64,000 bases of DNA. Origin: Brumimicrobium sp. GTDB taxonomy: Bacteria > Bacteroidota > Bacteroidia > Flavobacteriales_D > Crocinitomicaceae. A model generated the notes under the pieces. It saw nothing but the letters and a program-made list of their open reading frames with translations. It did no database searches and was not told the DNA's origin. The position numbers were made by a program, and so were the translations under genes. The stretch lies in assembly GCA_023957385.1 (NCBI GenBank), contig JAMLGZ010000001.1, positions 916,923-980,922 on the forward strand. Direction: 5' to 3'. Below, one piece after another: positions 33,271 through 42,907 of this stretch (positions within the stretch are counted from its first letter, which is position 1; each line of letters starts with the position of its first letter).

Positions 33271-35102
33271 AGATCATTTTTTAATATTAGCTCAATGCTT
33301 GTTCCTTTCCCTTCGGATGATGTTAAAGAGAGTTGAGTACCAAGTTCAATGGCACGTTTTCTCATGTTATTTAGTCCGTTACCTAGTTCAGTTTTCTCTT
33401 CATTAAATCCTTTACCATTGTCTTGAATGGTGAAATGTAAGTCTTTATCCTGTCGAATATTTACAACAACTTGGGAAGCTTCTGCATATTTTAAGGAGTT
33501 ATTTATGGCTTCTTGAATTATTCTAAAAATGTTCAACCCTTTAAGATTTCCAAAGTCGATATCTTTAGGGAGTTGCTCATCAATTATAAAAAGGATTTCC
33601 GTATTGGGATAGAATTGTTTTGCCTTTTCAGTAAAGTTAGCCACGCGAGATAATAAATCTTCCATTGTAATGGATGTAGTATGCATAGCCCAGATAGTAT
33701 CTCGTAATTCTCCAATAGTTCCAGATGTAAAGTCTTTAATTTCACTTAGTTTTTCTTTAATAGTAGGATTTTCTTTTTGAATACTATAGCTAAGATTGTC
33801 TAATGCAGAAATAATAAAGGCTAATTGGGCTCCAATATTATCGTGTAAATCGCGTGAAATACGTAGGCGTTCTTCTTGTAATTTTTGGGTAGCTTCGTAC
33901 CTTAATTGAGTTTCTTTTAGTTCTGCTTCACGTTTAAATCTTTCATGTTTTGACTTTTGTCTATCAATAAGTAGATACGTAAATAATAGAATGAACACAA
34001 TAAATATAGCAAATCCGATTAAAAATAAATTTGATCTTTGTAATTTCAATTGATTCTCTGCAATTTCTGCTCGTTGTTCAAGTATCTTTTTCTCTTTTTC
34101 TACAGTTTCATATTTTGTACTAATGTCTTCAACTGCTTTGATTTTGTTGATATTGTACAAACTATCATTTAGAGAACTGTGCTCTTTTAGATTGTAATAA
34201 GCATTCTGAAAGTCCTTTAAGTTCATGTAATTCTCTTCTATCTGTCCGTAGTTATAAACTCGAATATCTGGATATTGAATTTGCATAGCTAACTGATTAC
34301 TTTTCTGGAAGTATTCATTAGATAAACTATATTGCCCTGTTTCCTTATAGAGTTCACCCAACGAAGTATAGCTCAACATCAAAGGAAAAATATCTTTTAA
34401 CCGTTCTCGAATAGCTAAAGAGTGTAAGAAGTAATCTTTGGCATTTTCGTAATTTTGGAGTAGCATTTGATTTTGACCTAAAAATTCAAGGGCATAGCTT
34501 ATCCCCACAGAATCTTTGCGCTTTTCCTGAATCTGCAAAGAAAGTAGAAAGCGTTCGTTGGCCGTTTTTAGATCACCTATATTTTGGTAAACAATACCAC
34601 TTTCGTTATTGATACGTGCAATCCCTTCAAGGTCTTTTCTCTTTTCGTAAAAGAGTAACGCTTTATCATAGAAACTGATAGCGCGCTCATTTTGATTGAG
34701 TTTGCGGTGCATTCGAGCTAAATCATCATATAAAGCACCAATAACCTTTTGTTCATTTGCGTTTTGAAGTATTTCTAAAGATCGGTAATAATATACAGAA
34801 GCACTGTCTATAGCCCCTAATTTCATCCATGCATTTCCGATATTCCGGTAAAAATAACCTATTTGTATTTTGTCTCCCTTTTTATCGGCTACTTTTATTC
34901 CAAAGTGAGCCAATGAAATAGTTTCTTCATACTTGGTTGCATGAATAGATTCAATAGCTTGTTCGAGTAATTTAATTTGTTGCGTGTAATTTTTTTCCTT
35001 CTTTACGTGCTGAAGAATACTATCTATAAATACAGCCTTCTGCGAAAAGGAATTCGCACTGAATATCCAAATTAGAAATAGTATAATATATTTTAGTTTC
35101 AT
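33267..35102 (-). CDS. TPR-containing sensor histidine kinase
   Basis: The 611-residue protein has a signal-peptide-like N-terminus, at least six tetratricopeptide repeats in the predicted periplasmic part (about 60-320; for example YENAKDYFLHSLAIRERL), a coiled segment (EKKILEQRAEIAENQL), one membrane helix (about 355-375) and a HisKA_3 domain with the phosphoacceptor His in RDLHDNIGAQ, then a HATPase domain (DNGKGF and GNGLNNMRKRA). This architecture is common in Bacteroidota and pairs with LuxR-type regulators, as with the overlapping gene downstream. Confidence 0.92.
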   Translation of the reverse strand: MKLKYIILFLIWIFSANSFSQKAVFIDSILQHVKKEKNYTQQIKLLEQAIESIHATKYEETISLAHFGIKVADKKGDKIQIGYFYRNIGNAWMKLGAIDSASVYYYRSLEILQNANEQKVIGALYDDLARMHRKLNQNERAISFYDKALLFYEKRKDLEGIARINNESGIVYQNIGDLKTANERFLLSLQIQEKRKDSVGISYALEFLGQNQMLLQNYENAKDYFLHSLAIRERLKDIFPLMLSYTSLGELYKETGQYSLSNEYFQKSNQLAMQIQYPDIRVYNYGQIEENYMNLKDFQNAYYNLKEHSSLNDSLYNINKIKAVEDISTKYETVEKEKKILEQRAEIAENQLKLQRSNLFLIGFAIFIVFILLFTYLLIDRQKSKHERFKREAELKETQLRYEATQKLQEERLRISRDLHDNIGAQLAFIISALDNLSYSIQKENPTIKEKLSEIKDFTSGTIGELRDTIWAMHTTSITMEDLLSRVANFTEKAKQFYPNTEILFIIDEQLPKDIDFGNLKGLNIFRIIQEAINNSLKYAEASQVVVNIRQDKDLHFTIQDNGKGFNEEKTELGNGLNNMRKRAIELGTQLSLTSSEGKGTSIELILKNDL

Positions 35103-35502
35103 TTAGTATTCTATCAATAGAGGTTAAAAATGCTAATGTACAGAATAATTTTATACCATTAAAAGAAAAGCATCCTGAGAATAAATCATACTCTCAGGGG
35201 CATTTCTTATAACTTGAAAATCCAAGTTGGGTGGTAGGTAATATCTTCATTTTAACTTATTTTCCTTACTCTTTCTTTCTACAAATGTCATATATAAATA
35301 AGAGCTGTACAATACGACATTTGATGTATAATTATTTCTTATGTAGTGTCAATTTGTGTATTATGCTCGTTAGTATAAAAAAAAAGGCACTCATTTCTGA
35401 GTACCCCTGCATTCAATTAAGAACACTATGAAAACTGATTATTTTCTTTTTATACAAACATATATAAAAAATATATGTGTAGTAATAGGGCAAATGCAGT
35501 AT
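35103..35502. other. Intergenic region upstream of the histidine kinase
   Basis: About 400 bases between the S4-protein stop and the kinase start, both on the minus strand. It holds one clear terminator (35377-35405), a weaker hairpin (CTGAGA / TCTCAG, 35175-35197) and an AT palindrome near 35458-35478. Short frames here lack codon or homology support. Confidence 0.7.
35377..35405 (-). terminator. Rho-independent terminator of the POT-S4 operon
   Basis: On the minus strand an 8-bp stem (35386-35393 with 35398-35405, one G-T pair) with a GAAA tetraloop is followed by nine T residues. It lies about 100 bases after the S4 gene stop. Confidence 0.85.
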
Positions 35503-35718
35503 TTATTCGACAGAAATGACACAGGTGTCTTTTACTTGAACTTGTTCTCCTTTTCGTATTTTAGCTCTTTTTCTAGTTTCAATTGCATTTTGAAAGATGA
35601 TTTCTTTGTTTTCCACCATCATTTTGGCATGCCCACCCGACTGTGCTATCTGTGTGGCTTTGAGTAATTGAATTAATTCAATGTATTCACCTTCCAAGTG
35701 GAATGATATTTTTTTCAT
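35503..35718 (-). CDS. Small S4-domain RNA-binding protein (YbcJ/YaaA-like)
   Basis: The 71-residue protein is a stand-alone S4 domain: EYIELIQLLKATQIAQSGGH, then AKMMVENKE and ETRKRAKIRKGEQVQV, matching the S4_2 family. Such proteins bind structured RNA, often rRNA; the target is unknown. It begins one base after the stop codon of the POT gene, so it is co-transcribed with a peptide transporter, an unexpected partner. Confidence 0.85.
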   Translation of the reverse strand: MKKISFHLEGEYIELIQLLKATQIAQSGGHAKMMVENKEIIFQNAIETRKRAKIRKGEQVQVKDTCVISVE

Positions 35719-35719
35719 A

Positions 35720-37297
35720 TTATTTTACTTCTTGCATTAATTTTCGAATCCATGGAGAGATTAGAATAAGTATCACACCTGCTATTAAGGCATATATAGC
35801 AAATTGCTTATATCCTGCGGTGTAATTCATCATTTTGTCAAAATTAGAACTGCCTTCATTTCCTTTGGAAAGATTGGCTCCGAAAAGTCCTGCAACATAT
35901 TGTCCATAAGCACTAGCTAAGAACCAAAATCCCATCATCATCCCTTGCATAGATTTAGGTGATAGCTTGGTCATAATGGATAACCCAATGGGTGACAAAC
36001 AAAGTTCTCCTAAGGTTACGATCAAATAAGCTAAGATGAAGATGTTTAGGCTAGAAACACCCGCTTCCGAAGCAAAAAATCGCATCGCATAGAAAACATA
36101 AAAACCAGCACCTAAGAACAAAAATCCTAATCCGAATTTTACTACTGTATTTGGTTCTATTTTGCGTTTGGCTAAAGCTAACCAAACAAAACTAGCAACA
36201 AAGGCGAATATGATAACAAATAAAGCATTTGCGGCATTGTTTACGCTATTAGGATCCATTTTTAGAATACCCATAAAATCATCGTCTAAATTATTGAGTG
36301 CAAAAATGCTAAGTGAACCTCCTGCTTGTTCGTAGATTCCCCAAAATAAGATAGAGAAGATGATAAATAGTAAAGCAGCTATGAGTTTCTTTTGTTCAGC
36401 CCATGAATGTTTTGTCATCTCAAAGAAGAAATAGATAAGTGCCAAAGGTCCTACGATATACATGAATAAATCGGTATATCGGGTGTTTTCCACCATCATG
36501 TAAATCAATGGAATAGCTAGCAAAGAGCCAACATATACAGCATATTCTTGCCAGCGTTTGTTCTTTTGAATTTTAATCTCGACAAGTTCTTGTTCTACAG
36601 GAGCAGTAGCTGTTCCGTCAATGTCTAACTCTTTCTCATGTGGCACATTGTTTAAAAGGGGGGAGAGTCCAATTGGTCCCATTCTCTTTTGTGTGAAAAG
36701 AAAAGTTAGTAAGCTGATAGTCATGACAATTCCCGCAAATCCAAATGCTAAATTCCAGGAATAATGTTTTCCTACATATACACAGATAGCTCCTCCAAGT
36801 AAAGCCCCAATGTTTATTCCTGAATAGAATACGGAAAATCCGGCATCTCTGCGGTTGTCTCCATCTCTGTATAATAAACCTACCATGGTGGAAATATTGG
36901 GTTTGAAGAAACCAGTGCCAATCACTGTAAAACTAATTCCAATCAAAAAATAATCATGAGGATTGAGAGCCAGAATGGCACTACCTGTAATCATCATAAT
37001 ACCACCCCAAAACAGTGATTTTCGAAAGCCGATAATTTTGTCAGCAAATAAACCACCAGCAAAGGTAAAAGCGTATATAAAAGCTTGAATTGCACCGTAG
37101 CGAAGTTGAGCAGTTTCTTCAGTCATGGATAATCCATATACTGTGTCAATCATAAATACTGTTAGCATTCCTCGCATTCCATAGAAGCAGAAACGCTCCC
37201 ACATTTCAGATAAGAATAAATACCATAATTGTTTTGGATATTTTCCTTTGAAGTTGTGTATCTCTTCGAGAGTTAGGGTTTTTGATATATTACTCAT
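35720..37297 (-). CDS. POT/PTR family oligopeptide transporter 1
   Basis: The 525-residue proton-coupled transporter has the POT motifs E-x-x-E-R in SEMWERFCFYGMRG (TM1), FFKPNISTMVG, SVFYSGINIGALLG and LCLSPIGLSIMTKLSP, and about twelve to fourteen helices. The ATG at 37297 (MSNISKTLTLEE) is chosen over the extended frame, which would add an unusual N-terminus. A TACTTTTA sequence (37320-37327) is a possible -7 element. It is the first gene of an operon with the S4 protein and one of three POT genes in tandem. Confidence 0.9.
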   Translation of the reverse strand: MSNISKTLTLEEIHNFKGKYPKQLWYLFLSEMWERFCFYGMRGMLTVFMIDTVYGLSMTEETAQLRYGAIQAFIYAFTFAGGLFADKIIGFRKSLFWGGIMMITGSAILALNPHDYFLIGISFTVIGTGFFKPNISTMVGLLYRDGDNRRDAGFSVFYSGINIGALLGGAICVYVGKHYSWNLAFGFAGIVMTISLLTFLFTQKRMGPIGLSPLLNNVPHEKELDIDGTATAPVEQELVEIKIQKNKRWQEYAVYVGSLLAIPLIYMMVENTRYTDLFMYIVGPLALIYFFFEMTKHSWAEQKKLIAALLFIIFSILFWGIYEQAGGSLSIFALNNLDDDFMGILKMDPNSVNNAANALFVIIFAFVASFVWLALAKRKIEPNTVVKFGLGFLFLGAGFYVFYAMRFFASEAGVSSLNIFILAYLIVTLGELCLSPIGLSIMTKLSPKSMQGMMMGFWFLASAYGQYVAGLFGANLSKGNEGSSNFDKMMNYTAGYKQFAIYALIAGVILILISPWIRKLMQEVK

Positions 37298-37361
37298 AAG
37301 TTGTTTTATTATATGAATGTAAAAGTAGGAATGAAAATGAATAAAAGGAATTTTTAACAAT

Positions 37362-37390
37362 AAAAAAAGGTTGCAATATGTTGCAACCTT
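37362..37390 (-). terminator. Rho-independent terminator of POT gene 2
   Basis: A 10-bp perfect stem (37367-37376 with 37381-37390, aaggttgcaa / ttgcaacctt), loop TATG, is followed on the minus strand by seven T residues. It lies 21 bases after the stop at 37412. Confidence 0.88.
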
Positions 37391-37411
37391 CTTGAAATGT
37401 CATCTTTTAGT

Positions 37412-38914
37412 TTAGTGAATTCCTTTCATAGATTTGTTTAGGAATCGGGATAGTATAAGTAACCCAGCTCCTGAAGCAATCATTAAATAGGTAATAAACG
37501 TATATAAATCAAAATCGTATTTTACAAGAATTTGTTCTAAAGTGGCAGCCAAATAGTTACCTAATGCAAAACTTGCCATCCAGATTCCCATCATGATTGA
37601 AACAGTTTTTTGTGGTGCTAATTTAGTTACCATAGACAATCCAATAGGAGAAAGCATTAACTCCCCACAAGTTAAGAGTACATAGACTACTACTAACCAC
37701 ATTGGACTAACAAGATTTCCACCTTCTGCACTCTTTGTAGCTAATGTCATGATGTAGAAAGAAATTGCTCCAATAAACATAGCTATCGCAAATTTGATAG
37801 GAGTTCGTGGATTTAACTTTCGTTTTGCCAATTGCACCCATAATATGGAGAATAGCGGTGCTAATGTAACAATCGCGATAGGGTTTACATTTTGAAACCA
37901 CGTAGTTGGGATTTCAAAACCAAATACTACTCTATCCGTATTTTCTTGTGCAAATAGATTAAAGGTACCACCTGCTTGTTCAAATCCTGCCCAGAAAACA
38001 ATATTGAAGAAAGCTAAGATTAAAATAACCATAACACGTGACCATTCTGTTTTTCCAGATGTGCCACTGGCAATTGATTTGCCAAGAAATCCTATTCCTC
38101 CAATTAATGCTGCCCAAATAACAATTTCATGCACGATATCTCCTGTTTTAGACCAGAAGATCATAGTAGCAATAACGATAGCTACATTTACGATAGAGTA
38201 AATAATAATATCCATCCAGTCTTTTGTTATAAGATCTGTTCTATTTTCTTTATAGGCTTTTGGTGGTAGCCCTAAATCATTTAGTGTACTTCTACGAGCG
38301 TGAAACCAAATCACACCGATTAACATACCAATACCAGCGGAAAGATAACCGTAAGGCCATCCAAATTTCTCACCCAAAGTCCCCGCGATGAACGGAGATA
38401 GAAAAGCACCGATATTGATACCCATATAGAAAATAGTAAAACCACCGTCTTTGCGAGGATCGTCATTTTCATATAGATTACCAACAATGGTAGAAATATT
38501 AGGTTTAAAGAAACCATTTCCTAAGATTAAAACCCCTAATCCCATGTAGAAGAAGAATTTCTGATCATCAAGGTTGCTAATAAATTGAGCAGAAGAGCTA
38601 AATGCTAGCATAAACTGACCTATAGCCATGGTGATACCACCTATTAAGATAGATTTGCGCTGACCTAAAACATTATCAGAAAACCATCCTCCTAGAATAG
38701 GAGTAAGGTAAACTAAAGCTGTAAAAATACCGTAAACTTGTAATGATTCTGCACGATCAAGTCCAAAGCCTCCTGTTGCTAATTCAGCGGTTAGGAAAAT
38801 GGTTAATAAGGCACGCATTCCATAGTAGGAGAAGCGTTCCCACATTTCAGTAAAAAATAAACTGTATAATCCTTTAGGGTGTCCTTGTTTTTGTGTTTCG
38901 TTGCTCATATTCAT
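37412..38914 (-). CDS. POT/PTR family oligopeptide transporter 2
   Basis: A 500-residue paralog of its neighbours, with TEMWERFSYYGMRALL (E-x-x-E-R), FFKPNISTIVGNLY, TIFYMGINIGAF and LMLSPIGLSMVTKLAP, which are the POT signatures. The start is the ATG at 38914 or the one at 38908. It has its own promoter region and terminator, so it is a separate unit. A TGAC-N4-GTCA palindrome about 80 bases upstream (38991-39002) resembles the candidate Crp/Fnr sites of the cco genes. Confidence 0.9.
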   Translation of the reverse strand: MNMSNETQKQGHPKGLYSLFFTEMWERFSYYGMRALLTIFLTAELATGGFGLDRAESLQVYGIFTALVYLTPILGGWFSDNVLGQRKSILIGGITMAIGQFMLAFSSSAQFISNLDDQKFFFYMGLGVLILGNGFFKPNISTIVGNLYENDDPRKDGGFTIFYMGINIGAFLSPFIAGTLGEKFGWPYGYLSAGIGMLIGVIWFHARRSTLNDLGLPPKAYKENRTDLITKDWMDIIIYSIVNVAIVIATMIFWSKTGDIVHEIVIWAALIGGIGFLGKSIASGTSGKTEWSRVMVILILAFFNIVFWAGFEQAGGTFNLFAQENTDRVVFGFEIPTTWFQNVNPIAIVTLAPLFSILWVQLAKRKLNPRTPIKFAIAMFIGAISFYIMTLATKSAEGGNLVSPMWLVVVYVLLTCGELMLSPIGLSMVTKLAPQKTVSIMMGIWMASFALGNYLAATLEQILVKYDFDLYTFITYLMIASGAGLLILSRFLNKSMKGIH

Positions 38915-38990
38915 TTATAGTTTAGAGTCGGTAAAACTATAAAAATTAAAATATAAAAGCCATTCCAGAGTAGGAAATTTAGATTAAAGT

Positions 38991-39002
38991 TGACAAATGT
39001 CA
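38991..39002. promoter_or_regulatory. Candidate Crp/Fnr operator upstream of POT gene 2
   Basis: TGACAAATGTCA is a perfect TGAC-N4-GTCA palindrome, the same half-sites as in front of ccoS. A TAGTTTTA sequence (38932-38939, minus strand) would be the -7 element, placing the operator near -70. Confidence 0.45.
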
Positions 39003-39062
39003 GATTATGTTGATAAATATATAGACTAATTAGAAGATAGTCAGCTGATTATACTTTTCTTT

Positions 39063-40832
39063 CTATTTTACGCCGTGGAGTAATCTTTTCAATAAAGGAT
39101 GTAGAAGCATAATCAGTATAGCGGCCCCTAATGGAATGAGCGTAAATAATAAGAAAAAATGACCCAAAGAATAATTCTCTTTAATGATTTCTACTTGTCC
39201 TCCTAGAACAGCTGCCAATTTTTGTGCGATGGCAATAGCTAAATACCAAATCCCATACATAAATGCTAACATACGCCCTGGAACGAGTTTGCTCACATAC
39301 GAAAGTCCAACAGGTGAAATAAATAATTCTCCAATTGTGTGGAATAAATAGGTTAATACTAGCCATAACATAGATATTTTAACTCCTTCAGCAATTCCCC
39401 ATGAACCTAAAGCTAAGATTAAAAAACCAATAGCTACGAAGATAAGTCCAAAACCATATTTAAAGGCTACAGATGGATTGTACTTAGAATCCCAAATCTT
39501 ACTAATACTAGAAGCCAATAGGATTATAAAAAAAGAGTTTAAAGTAGAGAACCAAGAAACCGTGATTTCTGATGATTCAGCATTAAATTCTCTATACAAC
39601 ATGGTGATTACTGCTGTCCATATCAATGCAAAACAGATAAATAAAATGATATTTGACCATTTAATTTTATCCCAAGTTTTTTTAGCTAAAGTGATGAGTA
39701 CCCATGAGATAATAGATAACGGAACAACCGCTAGTAAGGAGTTTACTATATTGAATGTTAAAAGTGCGTTTCCTTCTAAAGTACGATCAATGTAGTCTCG
39801 AGCAACAATTACCAAAGAAGATGCTCCTTGTTCAAAACTCATAAAGAAGAACATCAATGAGGCAGCGAGTAATATAATCCCAAACATCCGATCTCGTACC
39901 ACTTTGCCATAGCGTACAATTCGTGTAATTAATAATGTAAAGAATAATAAAAGTGTTCCAATTATTACAATAAACTGTCCCCTAAATACACTTCCATTTG
40001 ATTTGCTGATATCTAAAAACTTAAACATATCCATCTCTGGAATATTTTTAGAGATAGGGTCGTTAAAAGCATACATCATTCCCAAAACACTTACAACAAG
40101 GATTAGGATAATATCCATCTTTTTGAATGGGTTTCTTATTTTTTCATCAGGATGTGCAATTTGATCATCAGATTCATTATGCTGGTCATGCTTCTTTAAA
40201 TCTCCGATGGTTCCAAAGAGTGATTTAGATAACCAGAATTGAAGAGTCCCCAATAACATAAATATTCCTGCAAGACCAAATCCAATATGCCATCCAAAGC
40301 GTTCTGCAAAATAGCCACATAGCATCATTCCGAAGAAAGCTCCAGCATTCACACCCATATAGAAAATGGTATATCCACCATCCTTCTTTTTGGGGTAGTG
40401 TTTATACATTTCTCCAATAATGGAAGGCATGTTTGGCTTGAAGAACCCTGTTCCAAGTACTAAACATGTTAGTCCAGCAAAAAAGGTAGCATTGCTTTCA
40501 ATAGCCATAAAAGCATGACCTAATGTCATGATTAAAGCGCCCACAATTACAGATTTCCATGAGCCTAATAATTTATCAGCTATAATACCACCAAAAACCG
40601 GTGTGATGTATAGTAACATGACATAAGTTCCATAGAGCGCTGAAGCTGATTCTACCGTCCATCCTAAACCAGAATGAGAATCCCCAAAAATAACTGCCGC
40701 CGTAAGATATTGTATGAGTAGAACACGCATTCCATAAAAGGAGAAACGCTCCCACATTTCTGTAAAGAATAATACAAACAATCCACTTGGATGTCCTAAT
40801 ACTTGTCTTTCTATCCCAACGGCTGGACTCAT
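39063..40832 (-). CDS. POT/PTR family oligopeptide transporter 3
   Basis: A 589-residue paralog, longer than the others because of an extended cytoplasmic loop (about 208-245) rich in charged residues. POT signatures are TEMWERFSFYGMRVLL, FFKPNMPSIIGEMY, TIFYMGVNAGAFFG and LFISPVGLSYVSKLVP. A TGA-N6-TCA palindrome is not seen in front of it. Three tandem POT genes suggest a peptide-based diet; specificities may differ. Confidence 0.9.
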   Translation of the reverse strand: MSPAVGIERQVLGHPSGLFVLFFTEMWERFSFYGMRVLLIQYLTAAVIFGDSHSGLGWTVESASALYGTYVMLLYITPVFGGIIADKLLGSWKSVIVGALIMTLGHAFMAIESNATFFAGLTCLVLGTGFFKPNMPSIIGEMYKHYPKKKDGGYTIFYMGVNAGAFFGMMLCGYFAERFGWHIGFGLAGIFMLLGTLQFWLSKSLFGTIGDLKKHDQHNESDDQIAHPDEKIRNPFKKMDIILILVVSVLGMMYAFNDPISKNIPEMDMFKFLDISKSNGSVFRGQFIVIIGTLLLFFTLLITRIVRYGKVVRDRMFGIILLAASLMFFFMSFEQGASSLVIVARDYIDRTLEGNALLTFNIVNSLLAVVPLSIISWVLITLAKKTWDKIKWSNIILFICFALIWTAVITMLYREFNAESSEITVSWFSTLNSFFIILLASSISKIWDSKYNPSVAFKYGFGLIFVAIGFLILALGSWGIAEGVKISMLWLVLTYLFHTIGELFISPVGLSYVSKLVPGRMLAFMYGIWYLAIAIAQKLAAVLGGQVEIIKENYSLGHFFLLFTLIPLGAAILIMLLHPLLKRLLHGVK

Positions 40833-40967
40833 GCTTTAAAATTTGAATGGCGAAAATAAGTATTTAAAATAGAATGAGTTATAGGATGGTCTGAAAATAT
40901 GTATATAAATAATTTTGTAGAAGTAATCCGAACATTAAGCGTTAAATGTAATAGATTCATCTATTTA

Positions 40968-41000
40968 TTTGACGATTTTAATTATTAAATTCTATTTTTG
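40968..41000 (+). promoter_or_regulatory. Promoter of the M1 peptidase gene
   Basis: TTTG (40968-40971), 21 bases of spacer, then TATTTTTG (40993-41000) fit the Bacteroidota -33/-7 consensus. The ATG is at 41021. Confidence 0.65.
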
Positions 41001-41020
41001 GATTCTTATCGATTATAATT

Positions 41021-42907
41021 ATGTCAAGAATTACCCTTATTGTAACTGTTTTTACATCAATTCTGCTTTTCTCCTGTCAACAAAAACAAGAAGAAAATCA
41101 AGAAAAAGATTTAACTTGTTGCCCTGTAGAGAATCACAGCTATAGCAATATCAGTGAGATAAATACGACTCATTTGCACTTAGATATTACCGTAAATTTT
41201 GATAAGAAGGTGATTGAAGGAGTGGCTAGACACAAGATGATTAATAATGGAACCAATAGTGCAATCTTTGATGTCAAAGGACTGGATATTCAAAAAATAA
41301 CCTTAGGTCCTGAAGGAAGTGAACAAGAAACTACTTTTAAAATAGGAACCTATAATGATTTGTTGGGAGCTCCTTTATTTATTGATATTGATTCTACTAC
41401 TCAATTTGTAAATATTTATTATTCCACTACACAGGATGCAGATGCATTGGATTGGTTGGATGCTCGTTTAACAGGAAGCGGGAAATACCCTTTCTTATAT
41501 ACGCAAGGAGAAGCTATCTTAACACGTTCTTGGATTCCTATTCAGGATACGCCTAAAAATAGGTTTACCTATACTGCAAACGTAAAAGTACCAAAGGATT
41601 TATTAGCTGTTATGAGTGCTACAAATCCTGTTGAGAAAAATGCAAATGGTGAGTATTCTTTTCAGATGAAGCAGCCTATTTCTTCTTATTTACTCGCTTT
41701 AGCAGTAGGGGAATTGGAGTATGCTAAATTATCAGATAATAGTGGTGTATATGCAGAACCATATATGATTAAACAGGCAAGAGATGAATTCAAAGACATT
41801 CCTAAGATGATTAGTGCAGCTCAAGCTATGTATGGCGATTATTTATGGGAAATATATGATGTATTAGTATTGCCTTATTCTTTTCCGTATGGAGGAATGG
41901 AAAACCCACGTTTAACTTTTGCTACTCCAACTTTAATCGCAGGTGATGGTAGCTTAGTCTCTGTTGTTGCACATGAATTAGCTCACTCATGGTCAGGGAA
42001 TTTGGTGACCAACGCGACATGGAATGATTTCTGGTTGAATGAAGGATTTACTGTGTATTTTGAAAACCGTATCATGGAAAGTGTTTATGGAAAAGAAATT
42101 GCAGATATGTTGGCTTTAATTGAATTCCAAGAATTACAGAGAAGTGTTGACGAGATGATGGCTACAGGTAATGGCAAAGATACACGTCTAAAATTGGAAT
42201 TACATGATAGAGACCCCGATGATGGTATGACGGATATTGCTTATGTTAAAGGAGCCTTTTTATTAAAAACAATTGAAAATTTGGTTGGACGTGAAAAATT
42301 CGATGATTTCTTAAAGAATTATTTCCATAATTTCCAATTTGAAACGCTTACTACTGAAGAATTTGTGGCTTATTTAAATAAGAACTTAATTGAAAAATAC
42401 AATGTAGATTTTGATGTAGATGAATGGGTTTATGGAGAAGGAATTCCTGCAAATTGTGTTCAAATTACTTCAGAACGTTTTGAATTGGTTCAACAATTAG
42501 CGAAGTCTATTCAAGATGGAGGTAAACTACCTGTCGGAATAAAAAGAAGCGATAAAATTACTCAAGAGTGGTTGGCGTTTATTCGTGCTTTCGACGGGAA
42601 ATTATCAGTTGAGAAAATGGCAGAAATTGACGCACAACTCCATTTCAGAGATAGTGGAAATGCTGAGATTATGACAGAATGGTTTGTATTGGGAATTCAG
42701 AATGAATATATGGAAATACGCCCTGAAATGGAAGCTTTTCTTATTAAAGTAGGAAGAAGAAAATTCTTGGAACCACTTTATATAGAATTAGCTAAGCACT
42801 CAAAAGAAAGTAGGGAATGGGGTAAAGAAGTATATGAGAAAGCAAGACCACATTACCATTCCATTTCATACAAAACGATTGATAAAATATTTCAGGAAAC
42901 AAAGTAA
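41021..42907 (+). CDS. M1 family zinc metallopeptidase, lipoprotein
   Basis: The 628-residue protein is an exported gluzincin aminopeptidase of the LTA4-hydrolase group. It has a lipoprotein signal with lipobox L-F-S-C near residue 19, the exopeptidase motif GGMEN (291-295), the zinc site HELAH (318-322) and the third ligand Glu341 in WLNEGF, and a C-terminal helical domain with an LTA4H-like layout. It probably trims peptides in the periplasm or at the outer membrane, which fits the three peptide transporters just upstream. It ends base-to-base with the stop of the converging TonB receptor gene. Confidence 0.92.
   Translation: MSRITLIVTVFTSILLFSCQQKQEENQEKDLTCCPVENHSYSNISEINTTHLHLDITVNFDKKVIEGVARHKMINNGTNSAIFDVKGLDIQKITLGPEGSEQETTFKIGTYNDLLGAPLFIDIDSTTQFVNIYYSTTQDADALDWLDARLTGSGKYPFLYTQGEAILTRSWIPIQDTPKNRFTYTANVKVPKDLLAVMSATNPVEKNANGEYSFQMKQPISSYLLALAVGELEYAKLSDNSGVYAEPYMIKQARDEFKDIPKMISAAQAMYGDYLWEIYDVLVLPYSFPYGGMENPRLTFATPTLIAGDGSLVSVVAHELAHSWSGNLVTNATWNDFWLNEGFTVYFENRIMESVYGKEIADMLALIEFQELQRSVDEMMATGNGKDTRLKLELHDRDPDDGMTDIAYVKGAFLLKTIENLVGREKFDDFLKNYFHNFQFETLTTEEFVAYLNKNLIEKYNVDFDVDEWVYGEGIPANCVQITSERFELVQQLAKSIQDGGKLPVGIKRSDKITQEWLAFIRAFDGKLSVEKMAEIDAQLHFRDSGNAEIMTEWFVLGIQNEYMEIRPEMEAFLIKVGRRKFLEPLYIELAKHSKESREWGKEVYEKARPHYHSISYKTIDKIFQETK

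Noticed and set aside
35231..35667. Two overlapping plus-strand frames near the S4 gene
   Set aside because: One covers a terminator, the other is antisense to the S4-domain gene; neither has family features.
37298..37360. N-terminal extension of POT transporter 1
   Set aside because: It begins at a non-ATG codon, adds an untypical aromatic-rich leader and crosses the likely -7 element.
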